From contig NZ_BSEV01000001.1 of assembly GCF_027922005.1 (NCBI RefSeq), positions 645,638-709,637 of the forward strand: a DNA stretch of 64,000 bases. Direction: 5' to 3'. Position numbers and translations under genes: made by a program. The notes under the pieces were generated by a model. That model worked only from the letters and a program-made list of their open reading frames with translations, did no database searches and was not told the origin of the DNA. Each line of letters starts with the position of its first letter. The first letter of the stretch is position 1. The stretch is from Streptosporangium carneum (GTDB lineage Bacteria; Actinomycetota; Actinomycetes; Streptosporangiales; Streptosporangiaceae). Below are positions 1 to 8,666 of the stretch, piece after piece.

Positions 1-77
1 CGAAGGCGACGCGATCCATAACCGCTTTGCCGCCTCGCCTGATGGCCGGTACTCTGTGCTGAGCCACACGGCAACCA

Positions 78-167
78 GGAGGCTTCGCCTAGTCAGGTCT
101 ATGGCGCCGCACTGCTAATGCGGTTTGGGTTTACCGCCCATCCGGGGTTCAAATCCCCGAGCCTCCG
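78..167 (+). tRNA. tRNA-Ser (anticodon GCT)
   Basis: The 5' acceptor strand GGAGGCT pairs with AGCCTCC at the 3' end. The anticodon stem-loop reads CCGCA-CTGCTAA-TGCGG, giving anticodon GCT, and a long variable arm typical of serine tRNAs precedes the T-arm GGGGTTCAAATCCCC. CCA is not encoded. The 3' half faces a broken integrase gene on the opposite strand, the usual sign that this tRNA served as an attachment site. Confidence 0.95.
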
Positions 168-173
168 CAGATG

Positions 174-210
174 AAAGGCCCCCTCTCGAAAATCGAGAGG
201 GGGCCTTTTT
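174..210 (+). terminator. Rho-independent terminator after tRNA-Ser
   Basis: A stem GGCCCCCTCTCG / CGAGAGGGGGCC with an AAAAT-type loop is followed directly by a run of five T. It sits 7 bp beyond the tRNA, so it most likely ends the tRNA transcript. On the other strand it also lies beyond the integrase remnant. Confidence 0.9.
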
Positions 211-263
211 GATCTCCGAACCCTGTCAGGGTTGCAGCTCGGGTTGCGGTTGCCGCTCGGCCT

Positions 264-660
264 TCACCCGTCGCCCCGGAGAGCGGTCCCCATGCGCGTG
301 CTCGCGTCCTGCACGAGAGCACCGGCCACATGGTGTACCGCTCGGTTGTGGTCACCCGCGCGTGGCCGAGGATCTCCTGCACGACACGGATGTGCACACC
401 CTGTTCCACAAGGAGCGTCCCGGCCGTGTGCCGGGCGTCGTGAAGCCTGGCGTCACGGACACCGGCCCGCTTGAGGAGCGCCTTCCACGCCTTGTAGTCC
501 TCGCTGCGTTCCATCGGCCTGCCGTGCCGGGTGGCGAAGACGAGGTCGTGTTCCTCCCACAGATGCCCGGCTCTGGCCCGCTCGGCTGCCTGTGCTTCGC
601 GGTGAGCCCGAAGCAGGGGCAGCAACTCGGGAGGGCACTGGAGGGTGAGCTTGCCCCTTA
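264..660 (-). pseudogene. Tyrosine integrase, 3' fragment with frameshift
   Basis: Only the C-terminal catalytic part survives. The reading frame shows the box LHDARHTAGTLL (HxxR motif) and then ILGHARVTTTERYT, which holds the second catalytic His and the nucleophilic Tyr. Directly after TERYT one base seems to be missing: restoring it gives HVAGALVQDAS and a tail ending RGDG at the stop codon at 264-266. As the sequence stands, the frame runs on through the terminator and tRNA. The N-terminal domain and the first catalytic Arg are gone, replaced at about 660 by the 3' end of a methyltransferase gene. The orientation towards tRNA-Ser copies the arrangement of the intact integrase beside tRNA-Arg at 22,378. 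This is a dead integrase from an older integrated element. Confidence 0.85.
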
Positions 661-1311
661 CGACGATCCATGCTTGCGAGCCAGGAGGCAGACATGTTGC
701 CGCTTCTGCCCCTCGCCTGGCTCTTCGAGTAGTCGGGCGGTGACGACCAACCCGGCCTCGGCGAGCAACTCGGTGATGCGGTCGGGCGGCCGTAGATAGG
801 AACCGATCGACACCGGGTGGCCGTATGCGTGCTGGAGATGCCGATGCTCGTCGCCGACGTGGGTTCCCAGCAACAGGTGGCCGCCTGGTGCAAGCGTCCG
901 ATGAAACTCGGCGAACACCGTCGGCAACTGCTCCGCTGGGATGTGATGGGTCGAGTACCAGGCGATGACCCCGCCCAACTCGCCGTCCTTGAGATCCAGC
1001 GCGGTCATCGAACCCACCTCGAACCGTAGACCCGAGTATCTCCGCCGAGCCACCTCGACCATCTTGGGCGACAGATCGATGCCGAACACCGGCACTCCCA
1101 GTGCGTTCAGGTGCGCCGCCACATGGCCGGGCCCGCACCCGATGTCGGCGACCGGCCCCTGCCCGGCGGCTTGTACGAGCTCGGCGAACGCGGCCAACAT
1201 CGCGCGTGTCAGTGGCATTGACGTGAGCGCGTCTCCGACGAGCTCTGCATAGTCGACGGCGACGGTGTCGTAAGACTCGCGAGTAGCCGCCAGGTAGGGG
1301 GGTTCGACCAT
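658..1311 (-). CDS. Class I SAM-dependent methyltransferase
   Basis: A 217-residue protein with a Rossmann-type methyltransferase fold. Motif I is VADIGCGPGH (residues about 54-63), the acidic end of strand 2 is in FGIDLSPKM (Asp about 79), and AWYSTHHI marks the motif IV region. The N-terminus LAATRESYDTVA is typical of small actinobacterial UbiE-like methyltransferases of unknown substrate. I chose the ATG at 1311. Upstream in-frame GTG and TTG codons would add 7-8 residues. Its stop falls exactly where integrase homology begins, so the gene was probably joined to the element by a deletion or insertion that removed the integrase N-terminus. Its substrate cannot be told from sequence. Confidence 0.85.
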   Translation of the reverse strand: MVEPPYLAATRESYDTVAVDYAELVGDALTSMPLTRAMLAAFAELVQAAGQGPVADIGCGPGHVAAHLNALGVPVFGIDLSPKMVEVARRRYSGLRFEVGSMTALDLKDGELGGVIAWYSTHHIPAEQLPTVFAEFHRTLAPGGHLLLGTHVGDEHRHLQHAYGHPVSIGSYLRPPDRITELLAEAGLVVTARLLEEPGEGQKRQHVCLLARKHGSS

Positions 1312-1556
1312 GCCGATCACCGTAGCCGTCACCAAGCGCGCGAGGACCGATGTGATCAGTACTGAGGCACTCTGTCTTCAATGGGGCACGGATGCCGCTA
1401 CCACCCTCACGATCGCCTGAGGGTGGCTGATCACCCCACGGGGCGGGGCGATCGACGGTCCGAGGCTTCGTTCCTCAGCTCCGGCCCACTGGACAGCGTG
1501 GCTGGTCGCGGTTCATCCTGACGGCATGGCGGAGACGCCGAGGACTGCCGATCAAA

Positions 1557-1976
1557 GTGGATCGTGCAAGCCCTCTGACCTGCATTGAACCGTCCCGAAC
1601 GACCCCAGGCGATCTTTTGGGCAGCGGCCACGTTCACACCGATCCGGCGCTGCTGGCGGGCGTCGTCGGCGAGCCGCCGCACAACACGGACGTTCACGGC
1701 GCCGAACCGGTGACCATGCACGCGGCCGGCACCTCGGCGTGGGTGGTGATTGAAGCCACCGATTCCGGCCGGGGGATCGAGCCCGAGGATATGGCCCATA
1801 TTTTCGAGCCGTTGTTCAGGGCCGCCCCCTCACGCGTGGACGGCGGCGGTTTCGGTCTCGGCCTGCCGATCGCTCAGGCGCAGGCGGCTTTGCTGGGTGG
1901 CGGCATCAACGTCATGTCCACGCCCGGTGCCGGAACCTCGTTCGCCGTCTACTTCCCGCGTTTCACCCGTTTGTGA
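1557..1976 (+). pseudogene. Sensor histidine kinase, ATPase-domain fragment
   Basis: The recognisable part encodes the G1 box DSGRGIEPEDMAHIFE, the F-box region and the G2 box GGGFGLGLPIAQ, then a final strand GAGTSFAVYFPR, all in the order of an HATPase_c domain. The N-box region (PHNTDVH) is degenerate. The dimerisation helix with the phospho-acceptor His and any sensor or membrane domain are missing upstream. No response regulator lies nearby. It is almost certainly a stump left by rearrangement, although the reading frame is open. Confidence 0.75.
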
Positions 1977-2102
1977 GCCCAGGCCGGTGAAAGAGCTGTG
2001 GAGCGCCTCGCACCGCATCATCCACGGCGCGAAACGCCCCACACTTTCCTGTCCTAAGCGGCTAAAAGCCCACTTGTCCGCTCAGGTCGTCAGTTTTGCT
2101 TT

Positions 2103-2441
2103 TCAGCAACTCTCGAGCCTGTTGAATGAGCCGAATGACTCATGGCTGGTGCCGTTGCCCGGTGCGATGTCGAGACACACCGAGTCGGGCCCCCAGTCCC
2201 AGATCGCGTAGACGCTGACCCAGTAGGAGCAATGGTTGACGATGCCCACGCCCTCGAACGGGCCTTCAACCCAGTACGGCTGTGCCTTGACGCAGGAGGG
2301 TACCGCCAGGGCGGACGAGGCGGCTTGAGGCCCGGTCGCTTGCGTATCGTCGAGTACGCGGGCCGAGGCGGGGGCGGCGAACAGCCCGATGGCGGAGACC
2401 GCGGCGAGGCTGGCGACTAGCGTCTTCATTGCATTCTTCAT
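2103..2441 (-). CDS. Secreted tendamistat-like (alpha-amylase-inhibitor fold) protein
   Basis: A 112-residue precursor with a clear signal peptide (Lys-rich start, hydrophobic core, ASA-type cleavage near residue 27). The mature part has four Cys at about 50, 71, 89 and 112. In Streptomyces alpha-amylase inhibitors such as tendamistat the mature domain starts PSCV, has 18 residues between Cys2 and Cys3, and Cys3 is followed by a CxxxAPG motif. All three are present here (PSCV, 18 residues, VCLDIAPG). The inhibitory Trp-Arg-Tyr triplet is absent (YWVEG occupies that loop), so amylase inhibition is doubtful. A good ribosome site (AAGGAG) precedes the ATG at 2441, and the 250 bp upstream are AT-rich and probably hold the promoter. 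Confidence 0.65.
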   Translation of the reverse strand: MKNAMKTLVASLAAVSAIGLFAAPASARVLDDTQATGPQAASSALAVPSCVKAQPYWVEGPFEGVGIVNHCSYWVSVYAIWDWGPDSVCLDIAPGNGTSHESFGSFNRLESC

Positions 2442-2692
2442 AAATTATCTCCTTTGCTTGGAGTGCTGATATTGCACACCGAAAGAAGGGCTGGATGGAT
2501 GGGCCTTTTTCAGTAGAGCATGGCAAAAGTGCTAGATCAAGACGCAAAGGCAAGTACATGCTTAATTACACAGAGTGCTCTTTTGTGGGATAAATAGCAT
2601 CGATCATCCATAACGTCAAGAGGTGTCTTTGAATGAATTGAACATATAGGGTCGGGGTTCGTCTGAACGCGCATTTCGGCTTAAGGTTAATT

Positions 2693-3097
2693 TTGGATGC
2701 TCAGAAATACCCGAATACGCAGCACTGTTTTCGCAAGCGTGTTGTCGGCGGCGGCCCTCGTGGCCACGTCCTTCACGCTCGCTTCACCGGCCTGTACAAC
2801 ACGCGATGGCGAGCGGACGTAGGAACCCGACACAAGTCCGAGGCGCGAGAGCGCGTCAAGCGTTTCGTCCAGGACCCGAGGTTCGCACGCGGCTCGTGTG
2901 CGGACTTCGGCCTGGTCGTCACGAAAGAGAACTGGGTTATCTTCGACTTCGACCACAAATCACCTGAGATGAAGGCACACAACGTCTCCGAGGTCTGCAA
3001 GACCGAGTCGATGGAGATTGCCGAGATCAAGGTCTCCAAGTGTGGCGTGCGATGCGCGAACTGCCATCGGTTGTGGACGTATCGAGAACGGCACTGA
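2693..3097 (+). pseudogene. HNH endonuclease-like gene, degenerate
   Basis: The C-terminal 60 residues match the small phage and actinobacterial HNH family: FDFDH (catalytic His), a VSEVC helix, then KCGVRCANCHRLWT with the CxxC zinc half. The first half-motif, normally CxxC, reads CADF, so one zinc ligand is lost. The first 45 residues resemble nothing I know and the true start is unclear. It lies just upstream of a TerS copy, as HNH genes do in siphophages, and the prophage in this window has the same order at 49,606-50,427. I take it as a decayed phage gene. Confidence 0.55.
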
Positions 3098-3154
3098 GGC
3101 GCCACACGCGACGTCGTCCAGGTTGGCCGTCCAACTCTGTTCCAGGAGGTGACC

Positions 3155-3855
3155 ATGCCCCCTCGCCGCGTCGGCTCGCCGCAGCACCTGAACCGCCCAC
3201 GCGGAAGCGTGCGCCGGACCTGCGCGACGCCGTACACGCGGCCGTCAAGTCGATGGACTGGCTGACCGCCTCTGACCAGGTGATGCGGGCGCTGTCGCTG
3301 CGGCAGGCTGAGGAGATCGAGAAGGTGATCGACCGGGCCGAGGAACCGGCGGAGCTGCGCCGGGACCTACCCGGGGACAAAGGCGCGCTGCGGCGGCTGC
3401 GGGCTCTGGAGTCGATGTGCGAGGTGACCAAGACCGTCGGCTGGCTCGGCCCGCAGCTTCAGGGCGTGCTGTGTGACCTCGGCGGAACCCCGGCGGCCCG
3501 CAGGGCGATGGCAGCGCTTTCGCTGGACGACGCAGATCCCGAACGGTTACTCGCCCTGTTCGTTGTGTTTCTGTACTTCTGGGTGCAGCACAGTCTGTGG
3601 GGACAGACGCCAGGCAAGCGTCTGCTGCGCATCCGCCTCATCTCCACGCGGACGACAGTACGGCCGACGGCGGGAAGGACAGCCCTGCGCGCGCTGATCT
3701 TCCCGCTCCTGGTCTTCGTGCCGGTCGCTGGGCCGATCGCTCTCATCGTGGACGGGGTGTGGGCGCTTCTCGACCCTGAAGGCCGGACGCTTCACGACCG
3801 GTGGGCGAACACCGACGTCACACGGAAGGTGTCGAAGGTCCAAGCCCAGATGTAG
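3155..3855 (+). pseudogene. Terminase small subunit copy, frameshifted and fused to the C-half of an RDD protein
   Basis: From a well-placed ATG (3155, preceded by GGAGGTG) the DNA is a close copy of the prophage TerS gene at 49,999. One base is missing at about 3168 (CGCCGCGTCGG here, CGCCGTCGTCGG there), so the ATG is out of frame with the body. Homology runs through KTVGWLGPQLQGVL to the GGTPAARxAM motif at about 3510. It then switches abruptly to an RDD-family membrane segment: WGQTPGKRLLRIRL, two hydrophobic helices, and the closing TLHDRWANTDV. The first RDD helix, with the Arg-Asp signature, is missing. The open frame spans both parts and reaches back to an ATG at 3040, but neither half is complete. 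The junction looks like a deletion or illegitimate recombination scar at the edge of an old prophage. Confidence 0.75.
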
Positions 3856-4007
3856 CGGAACCGACAGCCGGCCTCCAGCGGAGGACCCCACCTTGACCCG
3901 GCCCTACCCCGCTTCCCTGTGGGCAGGGCGACGGCAGACGAAGCCGTACGGCGATCGGCAGTGTCCGGACGGCGGCCGCCTCTCACTCGATGACGTGAAC
4001 CAGGCTC

Positions 4008-4622
4008 TTGTCCATGAACGCATACTCTTGCAAGACTAGTCGTGTGTCGTCGATACGTGTCTTCATCCTTGGTGCGTTGTCCGAGCGCGGTCCGATGCAC
4101 GGCCATCAGCTGCGACTCCTGGCCGAGGAGGAGCACCTCGACCTGTGGACCGACATCACCGTCGGCGGGCTCTACGGGGCGATCAAGCGCCTCGCGGCGG
4201 AAGAACTGATCGAGGAGGTGCGGACAGAGCAGGTCGGCTCATACCCGCAACGCAAGATCTGGCGGATCACCGACGCCGGCTCTCAGACGTTGTCGTCGCT
4301 CCGGCTGAGCGGGTTGCGCGAGATCGTGCTGAAGCCCGACCCGTTCGACCTCGTCCTCACCCGGCTCGATCCGGACCATCTCGATGACCTGCCCCTTGTC
4401 ATCGGCGCTCGGATCACGTCGCTGGAGGCGATGCTCACCGAGTACGAGGCGCATACGCGGGCGATCGCCCGCTATCTGACCCTGGCGGAATCCCTCGCCA
4501 TGGAGCACCGCGTCGTCCGACTGCGCGCGGAGATCGCCTGGCATGAGCGGCTGGCGTCGCAGTTGCACAAGCTGATCATTGACGAGAGGGCTCGGAGGGA
4601 CTCGCATGACCCAACGGGGTGA
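4008..4622 (+). CDS. PadR-family transcriptional regulator
   Basis: Residues about 15-90 form the PadR winged helix: FILGALSERGPMHGHQL, then GGLYGAIKRLAAEELIEE (recognition helix) and the wing RKIWRITDAG. A C-terminal helical part (residues 105-200) probably dimerises. Family members repress genes for stress, efflux or phenolic acid metabolism. The TTG at 4008 and ATG at 4014 are both possible starts, and a later GTG before SSIRVF is also plausible because no strong ribosome site is seen. No adjacent transporter is co-directional, so its target is unknown. Confidence 0.85.
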   Translation: MSMNAYSCKTSRVSSIRVFILGALSERGPMHGHQLRLLAEEEHLDLWTDITVGGLYGAIKRLAAEELIEEVRTEQVGSYPQRKIWRITDAGSQTLSSLRLSGLREIVLKPDPFDLVLTRLDPDHLDDLPLVIGARITSLEAMLTEYEAHTRAIARYLTLAESLAMEHRVVRLRAEIAWHERLASQLHKLIIDERARRDSHDPTG

Positions 4623-4868
4623 AGTACGGCCGACGGCGCGTTCCCCCTTGTTCGCACGGCCGTCCTGTTGAGGGCGCGTCCATGGCGCTGCCGGTCCCCG
4701 CAGGACGCGTCGGTGGTCGGTGCGGGTACAAGCCGGTCTTCCTCGCCGGGCTGATCCTGTCGCCCAGGCGAAGTAGCGGCGAACCGGGCCCAGTGCTGGA
4801 AACGCCGGACCGGCAGGAATCCTTCACGGCTCATCAACGCGGCAGACCCCGTAGGAGGAAGAACTCAT

Positions 4869-5417
4869 ATGTCACGTGACCGCGTCTTCGCCTGGCACCT
4901 CGAGCTGCGAAGCGTTCATCGCCGCCTGGAGAAGGCTCTGGAGGACGCTCGAAGGGCGATCCGTTCCGGACAGCGCACCCAGGCTCTCAATCCCGAGCTC
5001 CGCAGCTTCTGCTACACCTTCTGCTCCGTGCTGGGGAACCATCACCGCAGCGAGGACGCCGACTTCTTCCCGGCCCTGCTGAAGCAGATGCCGGAGCTGG
5101 AGCCCGTGATCACACGCCTGGGCCGCGAGCACCAGGTCCTCGCGCAGCTCCTCGCCGACTTCCAGCAGAGCCTGGACTCCCCGGAAACACCGCCGCAGCA
5201 GCTTTTCCTGCAGATCAACAACATCAAGGCCTTCATGAAGGCCCATTTCGCCTATGAGGAAGGCTCCCTGAACCGGGCGCTTCGTGCGCTCGACGCCTCA
5301 GAGAGCGAAAAAGGCCGGATGTTCGGCGACTTCTCATCGGCTGAGAGCGTTTCGGGAGGACGCCAGGACGAACCGGCATGGTGGAGGAAATGGAATGGTT
5401 CTGCGTCGAAGGGGTAG
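4869..5417 (+). CDS. Hemerythrin HHE-domain protein
   Basis: A 182-residue, mostly helical protein. Candidate iron ligands are His17, His58/His59 with Glu62 (HHRSED), His88 (REHQ), His126 and Glu130 (HFAYEE), in the order expected for a four-helix hemerythrin/HHE domain binding a di-iron centre. Such proteins sense or buffer oxygen, nitric oxide or iron in actinobacteria. A very good ribosome site (TAGGAGGAAG) sits just before the ATG. The last 40 residues are polar and probably disordered. Confidence 0.85.
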   Translation: MSRDRVFAWHLELRSVHRRLEKALEDARRAIRSGQRTQALNPELRSFCYTFCSVLGNHHRSEDADFFPALLKQMPELEPVITRLGREHQVLAQLLADFQQSLDSPETPPQQLFLQINNIKAFMKAHFAYEEGSLNRALRALDASESEKGRMFGDFSSAESVSGGRQDEPAWWRKWNGSASKG

Positions 5418-5527
5418 CGGGCCTGCCGAAAACGCGTCCACGCGGTTCAAGCCGCAGCGCGCCGCGTTACCCGGTCCTCCGCCGCCCGCCGTTCCGCAGG
5501 CCGTGTCGCTTCACCGAACGCGGCTGA

Positions 5528-6091
5528 TCACAGGACGAGATCACGATGCCACCAGTACAGGGTGATGTCATGGCCCTTGCGTTTAAAGGTGACCGGTTCG
5601 TCGTCGGCCAGGTGAAAGCCGGTAGCCCGCGCCACCGCGACGCTTGCTGCGTTCTCTGGATCAATCCGTAGGATCAGGCCGCGCATCCCGAGTGAGGTGC
5701 GTGCGTAGTCGGCCATCAACTCGACAGCACGAGCCGCCAGCCGTTCTCTCCGGTGCCGAGCGCCGATCGCGTAAGCGAGTTGGGCCACGCCGCTCTCACT
5801 GGCCGTGCGGAAGAGCAGAACCTCCCCTTGTGCTTCGCCGCCATCCCTGGTGATCGCGAGTTGTACGCCGCGATCGGCGGCACGCGCTTCACGCGACTGA
5901 GACAGATACTCCTGAGCGGCGTCGAAGTCGAAGGGCGAACGCAGCGGAGTCCAGCGAGCGACCTGCGGTTCATCGAAAAGGGCAGACATGACAGGAAGGT
6001 CCTCATCGGTCCACTCACGCAGGTGAATCCCGAGGCCCGACAGTTGAATGTGGAGAGGGAACCGGCCTTTGGTGCCGTCCAGCGCCGTCAT
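5528..6091 (-). CDS. GNAT-family N-acetyltransferase (RimJ/RimL-like)
   Basis: A 187-residue acetyltransferase fold: the N-terminal strand GIHLREWTDEDL, a middle strand QLAITRD, the acetyl-CoA strand AQLAYAIGARHRRERLAARAV (motif A variant, with RRERLA in the pyrophosphate loop), and the closing motif PENAASVAVARATGF (motif B). This layout is typical of the group that includes ribosomal-protein Nα-acetyltransferases, but the substrate of unlinked actinobacterial members is usually unknown. It faces the hemerythrin gene tail to tail and is separated by about 150 bp from the MFS gene upstream. Confidence 0.85.
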   Translation of the reverse strand: MTALDGTKGRFPLHIQLSGLGIHLREWTDEDLPVMSALFDEPQVARWTPLRSPFDFDAAQEYLSQSREARAADRGVQLAITRDGGEAQGEVLLFRTASESGVAQLAYAIGARHRRERLAARAVELMADYARTSLGMRGLILRIDPENAASVAVARATGFHLADDEPVTFKRKGHDITLYWWHRDLVL

Positions 6092-6245
6092 GGAGTCGAT
6101 TCTGCTGGAGAACGCATCTTGTGATCAAGATACTGGAGACTTCCCGGCTGGCGAGGAAGGGCCGTGACCCGTACGGCTCTCACTTTCCGATCACGTCGTC
6201 AAGGACAGGCGGCGGGGGTGATCGACCCCGTTCGGGCTGTCGTCA

Positions 6246-7451
6246 TCAGGTCTCGTCGCGCTCGCGGAATGTCAAGTAGCAGGCCAGCGCACCCGCCGCG
6301 AGCACGGGCGCTCCCACCAGGATCGGCGCTGTCAGCCCCCAAGCAGCCGCGATGAATCCACCGGCGAGGGCACCCAGGGGCGCCGCGCCCATCACGACGG
6401 TCATCGAGACACTGCTGATTCGGCCGAGCAGCTCAGGCGGAGTGAGCCGTTGGCGAAGTGTCCGGGCCGCGACCGCCCACACCCCGAACGCGCCGCTCGT
6501 GGCCGCCAGCCCGACGACCACGACAGGAACCGACGTGCTGAGCCCGAGCATCAGCTGTCCCGCCGCGGCGCACATGAGACAGCTCGTCAGCGTCGCCGTG
6601 GATCCGATCAAGCGCGTGATGCGCGCGGCGAGGTAGCCGCCGACCAGGCCGCCCACGGCGCCCACACCCAGCAACCCGCCGTAGGCCCACGCGGGCAGTC
6701 CGAGAACCTTGTCGACGTAGAGCACGAAAATGGGGAACCAGACGCTGTCCATCAACGCGAACAGACCGCCCAGGACGACAAGGGCACGCGCGCGCCGATG
6801 GTGCGCCAGCCACCGCAGACCCGCTCGCGTGTCAGCCCATATCCGACTCCTGCGAGCGGGGGACACGGCTTTCTTCGCGAACACGTTCGGCAGACTGAAG
6901 ATCAGGGCCGCCACCAACGCCAGCGCACTGCCGTTGACCGCGAATGGAAGCACCATCGCGACACCGAACAGGTATCCGCCCAGCGGTGGCCCCACCAGCT
7001 CGTTGCCCGCGACTTCGGCGTTGACCAGGCCGCCGTTGGCCCGATCGAGGTCGGCGTCACTGACCAGAGGGGGAAGGAGCGTGGCCGTCGCCGTATCACG
7101 CAGAGTTTCTCCGACACCGCACGCGAACGCCACTGCGTACACCAGGAAAATACTGGCGACACCAAAAGAAAGCGCGACTACGAGAAGCCCCAGCAACAGC
7201 ACACGTGCCGCATCGACGAGAACCGTCAGGCGACGCTGATCATAACGATCGACGACGGCGCCCGCGAACAGGCCGAATATCAACCACGGGCTCTGGCCGG
7301 CAACGGCCACGCCGGCCACCACGACCGGGTCTGAACTCATGACAGCCGCCAGCAACGGCAAAGCCGCCATCCGAATCCCGTCACCGAGATTGGACAACGC
7401 CGTCGCCAACCACAGACGGTGATACGCCGGTCCTAAAGACATCGAAACCAT
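6246..7451 (-). CDS. MFS transporter (EntS/MFS_3-like exporter)
   Basis: A 401-residue protein with about 12 hydrophobic segments. The loop after helix 2 reads GAVVDRYDQRR, the MFS motif A region, and LSNLGDGIRMAALPLL in helix 1 is typical of the enterobactin-exporter/MFS_3 group that includes macrolide and siderophore exporters. It ends with a short charged tail (RERDET). The ATG at 7451 opens MVSMSLGPAYHRL; the second Met is also usable. No resistance or siderophore gene lies beside it, so the exported compound is unknown. Confidence 0.9.
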   Translation of the reverse strand: MVSMSLGPAYHRLWLATALSNLGDGIRMAALPLLAAVMSSDPVVVAGVAVAGQSPWLIFGLFAGAVVDRYDQRRLTVLVDAARVLLLGLLVVALSFGVASIFLVYAVAFACGVGETLRDTATATLLPPLVSDADLDRANGGLVNAEVAGNELVGPPLGGYLFGVAMVLPFAVNGSALALVAALIFSLPNVFAKKAVSPARRSRIWADTRAGLRWLAHHRRARALVVLGGLFALMDSVWFPIFVLYVDKVLGLPAWAYGGLLGVGAVGGLVGGYLAARITRLIGSTATLTSCLMCAAAGQLMLGLSTSVPVVVVGLAATSGAFGVWAVAARTLRQRLTPPELLGRISSVSMTVVMGAAPLGALAGGFIAAAWGLTAPILVGAPVLAAGALACYLTFRERDET

Positions 7452-8009
7452 GGCCGCCCTCCGGCCCGTGATTATTTCAACGACTCATCTGATTGCCAAG
7501 CCGTTGACGCGTTTCCGTATGAGCCTTCGGTGTGCTGACACAGAGAGGCGTTTGCCGCACGCAGTGTGAGACCTGTGCGCCGTGAGCCTGGCCGCACAGC
7601 GAAAAAGGCAGTCGAAAGTGCAGCCAAGAGTGCGCTCAAGAGGACGGGCGACAGCGGACGTCCCCGGACGTCGCTCCCGCAGGTGAGATTCTCAGACCTC
7701 GACGAATCGGCTTCTCTTAATCCGCCGACTTTGGCTGTTCTTGTTCGGGGACGAGACCGAAGCCGTTGTCGACGAGCGCCGTGATCGCGGCTTCCATGCG
7801 GTCGCGTGTGACCCGGTCGATCACGACGAGGTCGGGCTTTCTGAAGAAGGCGGCACCACGCGCCAGTTCGTCGGTGGTACCCGGCCGTCGGCCTCCGCAC
7901 CGGGCCGCACCGCCGCTCGCTTTCCGCTCCAGCGGCGCCGACCATGTGCTTTCGCCTGCATCGCCACGACCTCTCTGTTCCTGTCCGGCGTTATGGAATG
8001 CTTTGCTCC
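7452..8009. other. Gene-poor stretch with a possible gene fragment
   Basis: No intact gene is evident over 558 bp. On the minus strand, a frame ending with the TAA at 7717-7719 encodes about 55 residues of protein-like composition (DELARGAAFFRKPDLVV...). It has no start codon, and it may be the 3' end of a broken gene. The rest shows nothing I can support. Confidence 0.4.
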
Positions 8010-8234
8010 ATGTCTGAGTCGGATAAGACCACCGCGAGCGAGATAGGCACCGTAGGGGACGCCCTGACCGTGAGGACCTTGGGAAACGTCGCCCTTGTGC
8101 TTGCGGTGGCGGTTGCCGTCTTTGCTCTCATCCTCTATCAGGAGATTTCCACCAACGCCCTCCTCGGGATGCTCATCCTCACCGGAGTCGGAGTAGGGCT
8201 TCGCATCGAAGCCGCGGTCCGTCTTCGTGGCTGA
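8010..8234 (+). CDS. Small membrane protein, unknown function
   Basis: A 74-residue protein starting MSESDKTTAS with two hydrophobic stretches (residues about 24-42 and 47-65), the second with Gly-rich spacing. No family is recognised. The start at 8010 was chosen over the upstream ATG at 7944 because the extra residues are Arg/His/Cys-rich and read like non-coding DNA. Confidence 0.55.
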   Translation: MSESDKTTASEIGTVGDALTVRTLGNVALVLAVAVAVFALILYQEISTNALLGMLILTGVGVGLRIEAAVRLRG

Positions 8235-8357
8235 CGGAACCCCCGTAACCCTCACGAGAGCCTTGCGGCGGCAAGAAGCGCCTTCCGCTTTCAAGAGGAA
8301 CTCGTGGGCGACGCCGAGCGCGCCGTCAGGCCGGGCGCGACGAGCACGCGGAAGGGA

Positions 8358-8666
8358 TCACCGGGAGGGAGGGCCGTACGGTGACGCCTCGTCGTCCTCG
8401 CCCTCCTCCAGGGACTCGGCGAGAGTCTCCGGGGGCAGGACGGCGGACGCGCCGATGACCTCGATGCCCAGAAGACAGCCCCGCTCGTCGAGGTCGAGGA
8501 TCACCTCGCCGGACATCTCCTGGGCCTCGACCAGAACCTGGGTCTTGGCCTCGCCCGAAGCGATCTCGTCCACCAGGTAGATGTAGGCGACGTCGTTTTC
8601 CCTGTCGTATTCGATCCGCAAGGTCAACCTCTCGCGCTTTCGCGGGACTGTTCCTACCTGCGCCAC
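8358..8666 (-). CDS. DUF2283-family protein, candidate immunity/antitoxin partner
   Basis: The core RIEYDRENDVAYIYL followed by VILDLDERGCLLGIEVIGAS is the DUF2283 signature: a short beta-rich domain with D-x-AYI at the start and LD-x-x-G-x-LLGIE at the end. A Glu/Asp-rich tail follows. The start at 8666 lies 13 bp inside the end of the upstream WXG100-like gene, so the two are translationally coupled. DUF2283 genes are frequent partners of DUF4258/BrnT-like genes, and the coupled upstream gene ends in such a domain. I therefore infer a neutralising role for that toxin; this is not shown by experiment. Confidence 0.7.
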   Translation of the reverse strand: MAQVGTVPRKRERLTLRIEYDRENDVAYIYLVDEIASGEAKTQVLVEAQEMSGEVILDLDERGCLLGIEVIGASAVLPPETLAESLEEGEDDEASPYGPPSR

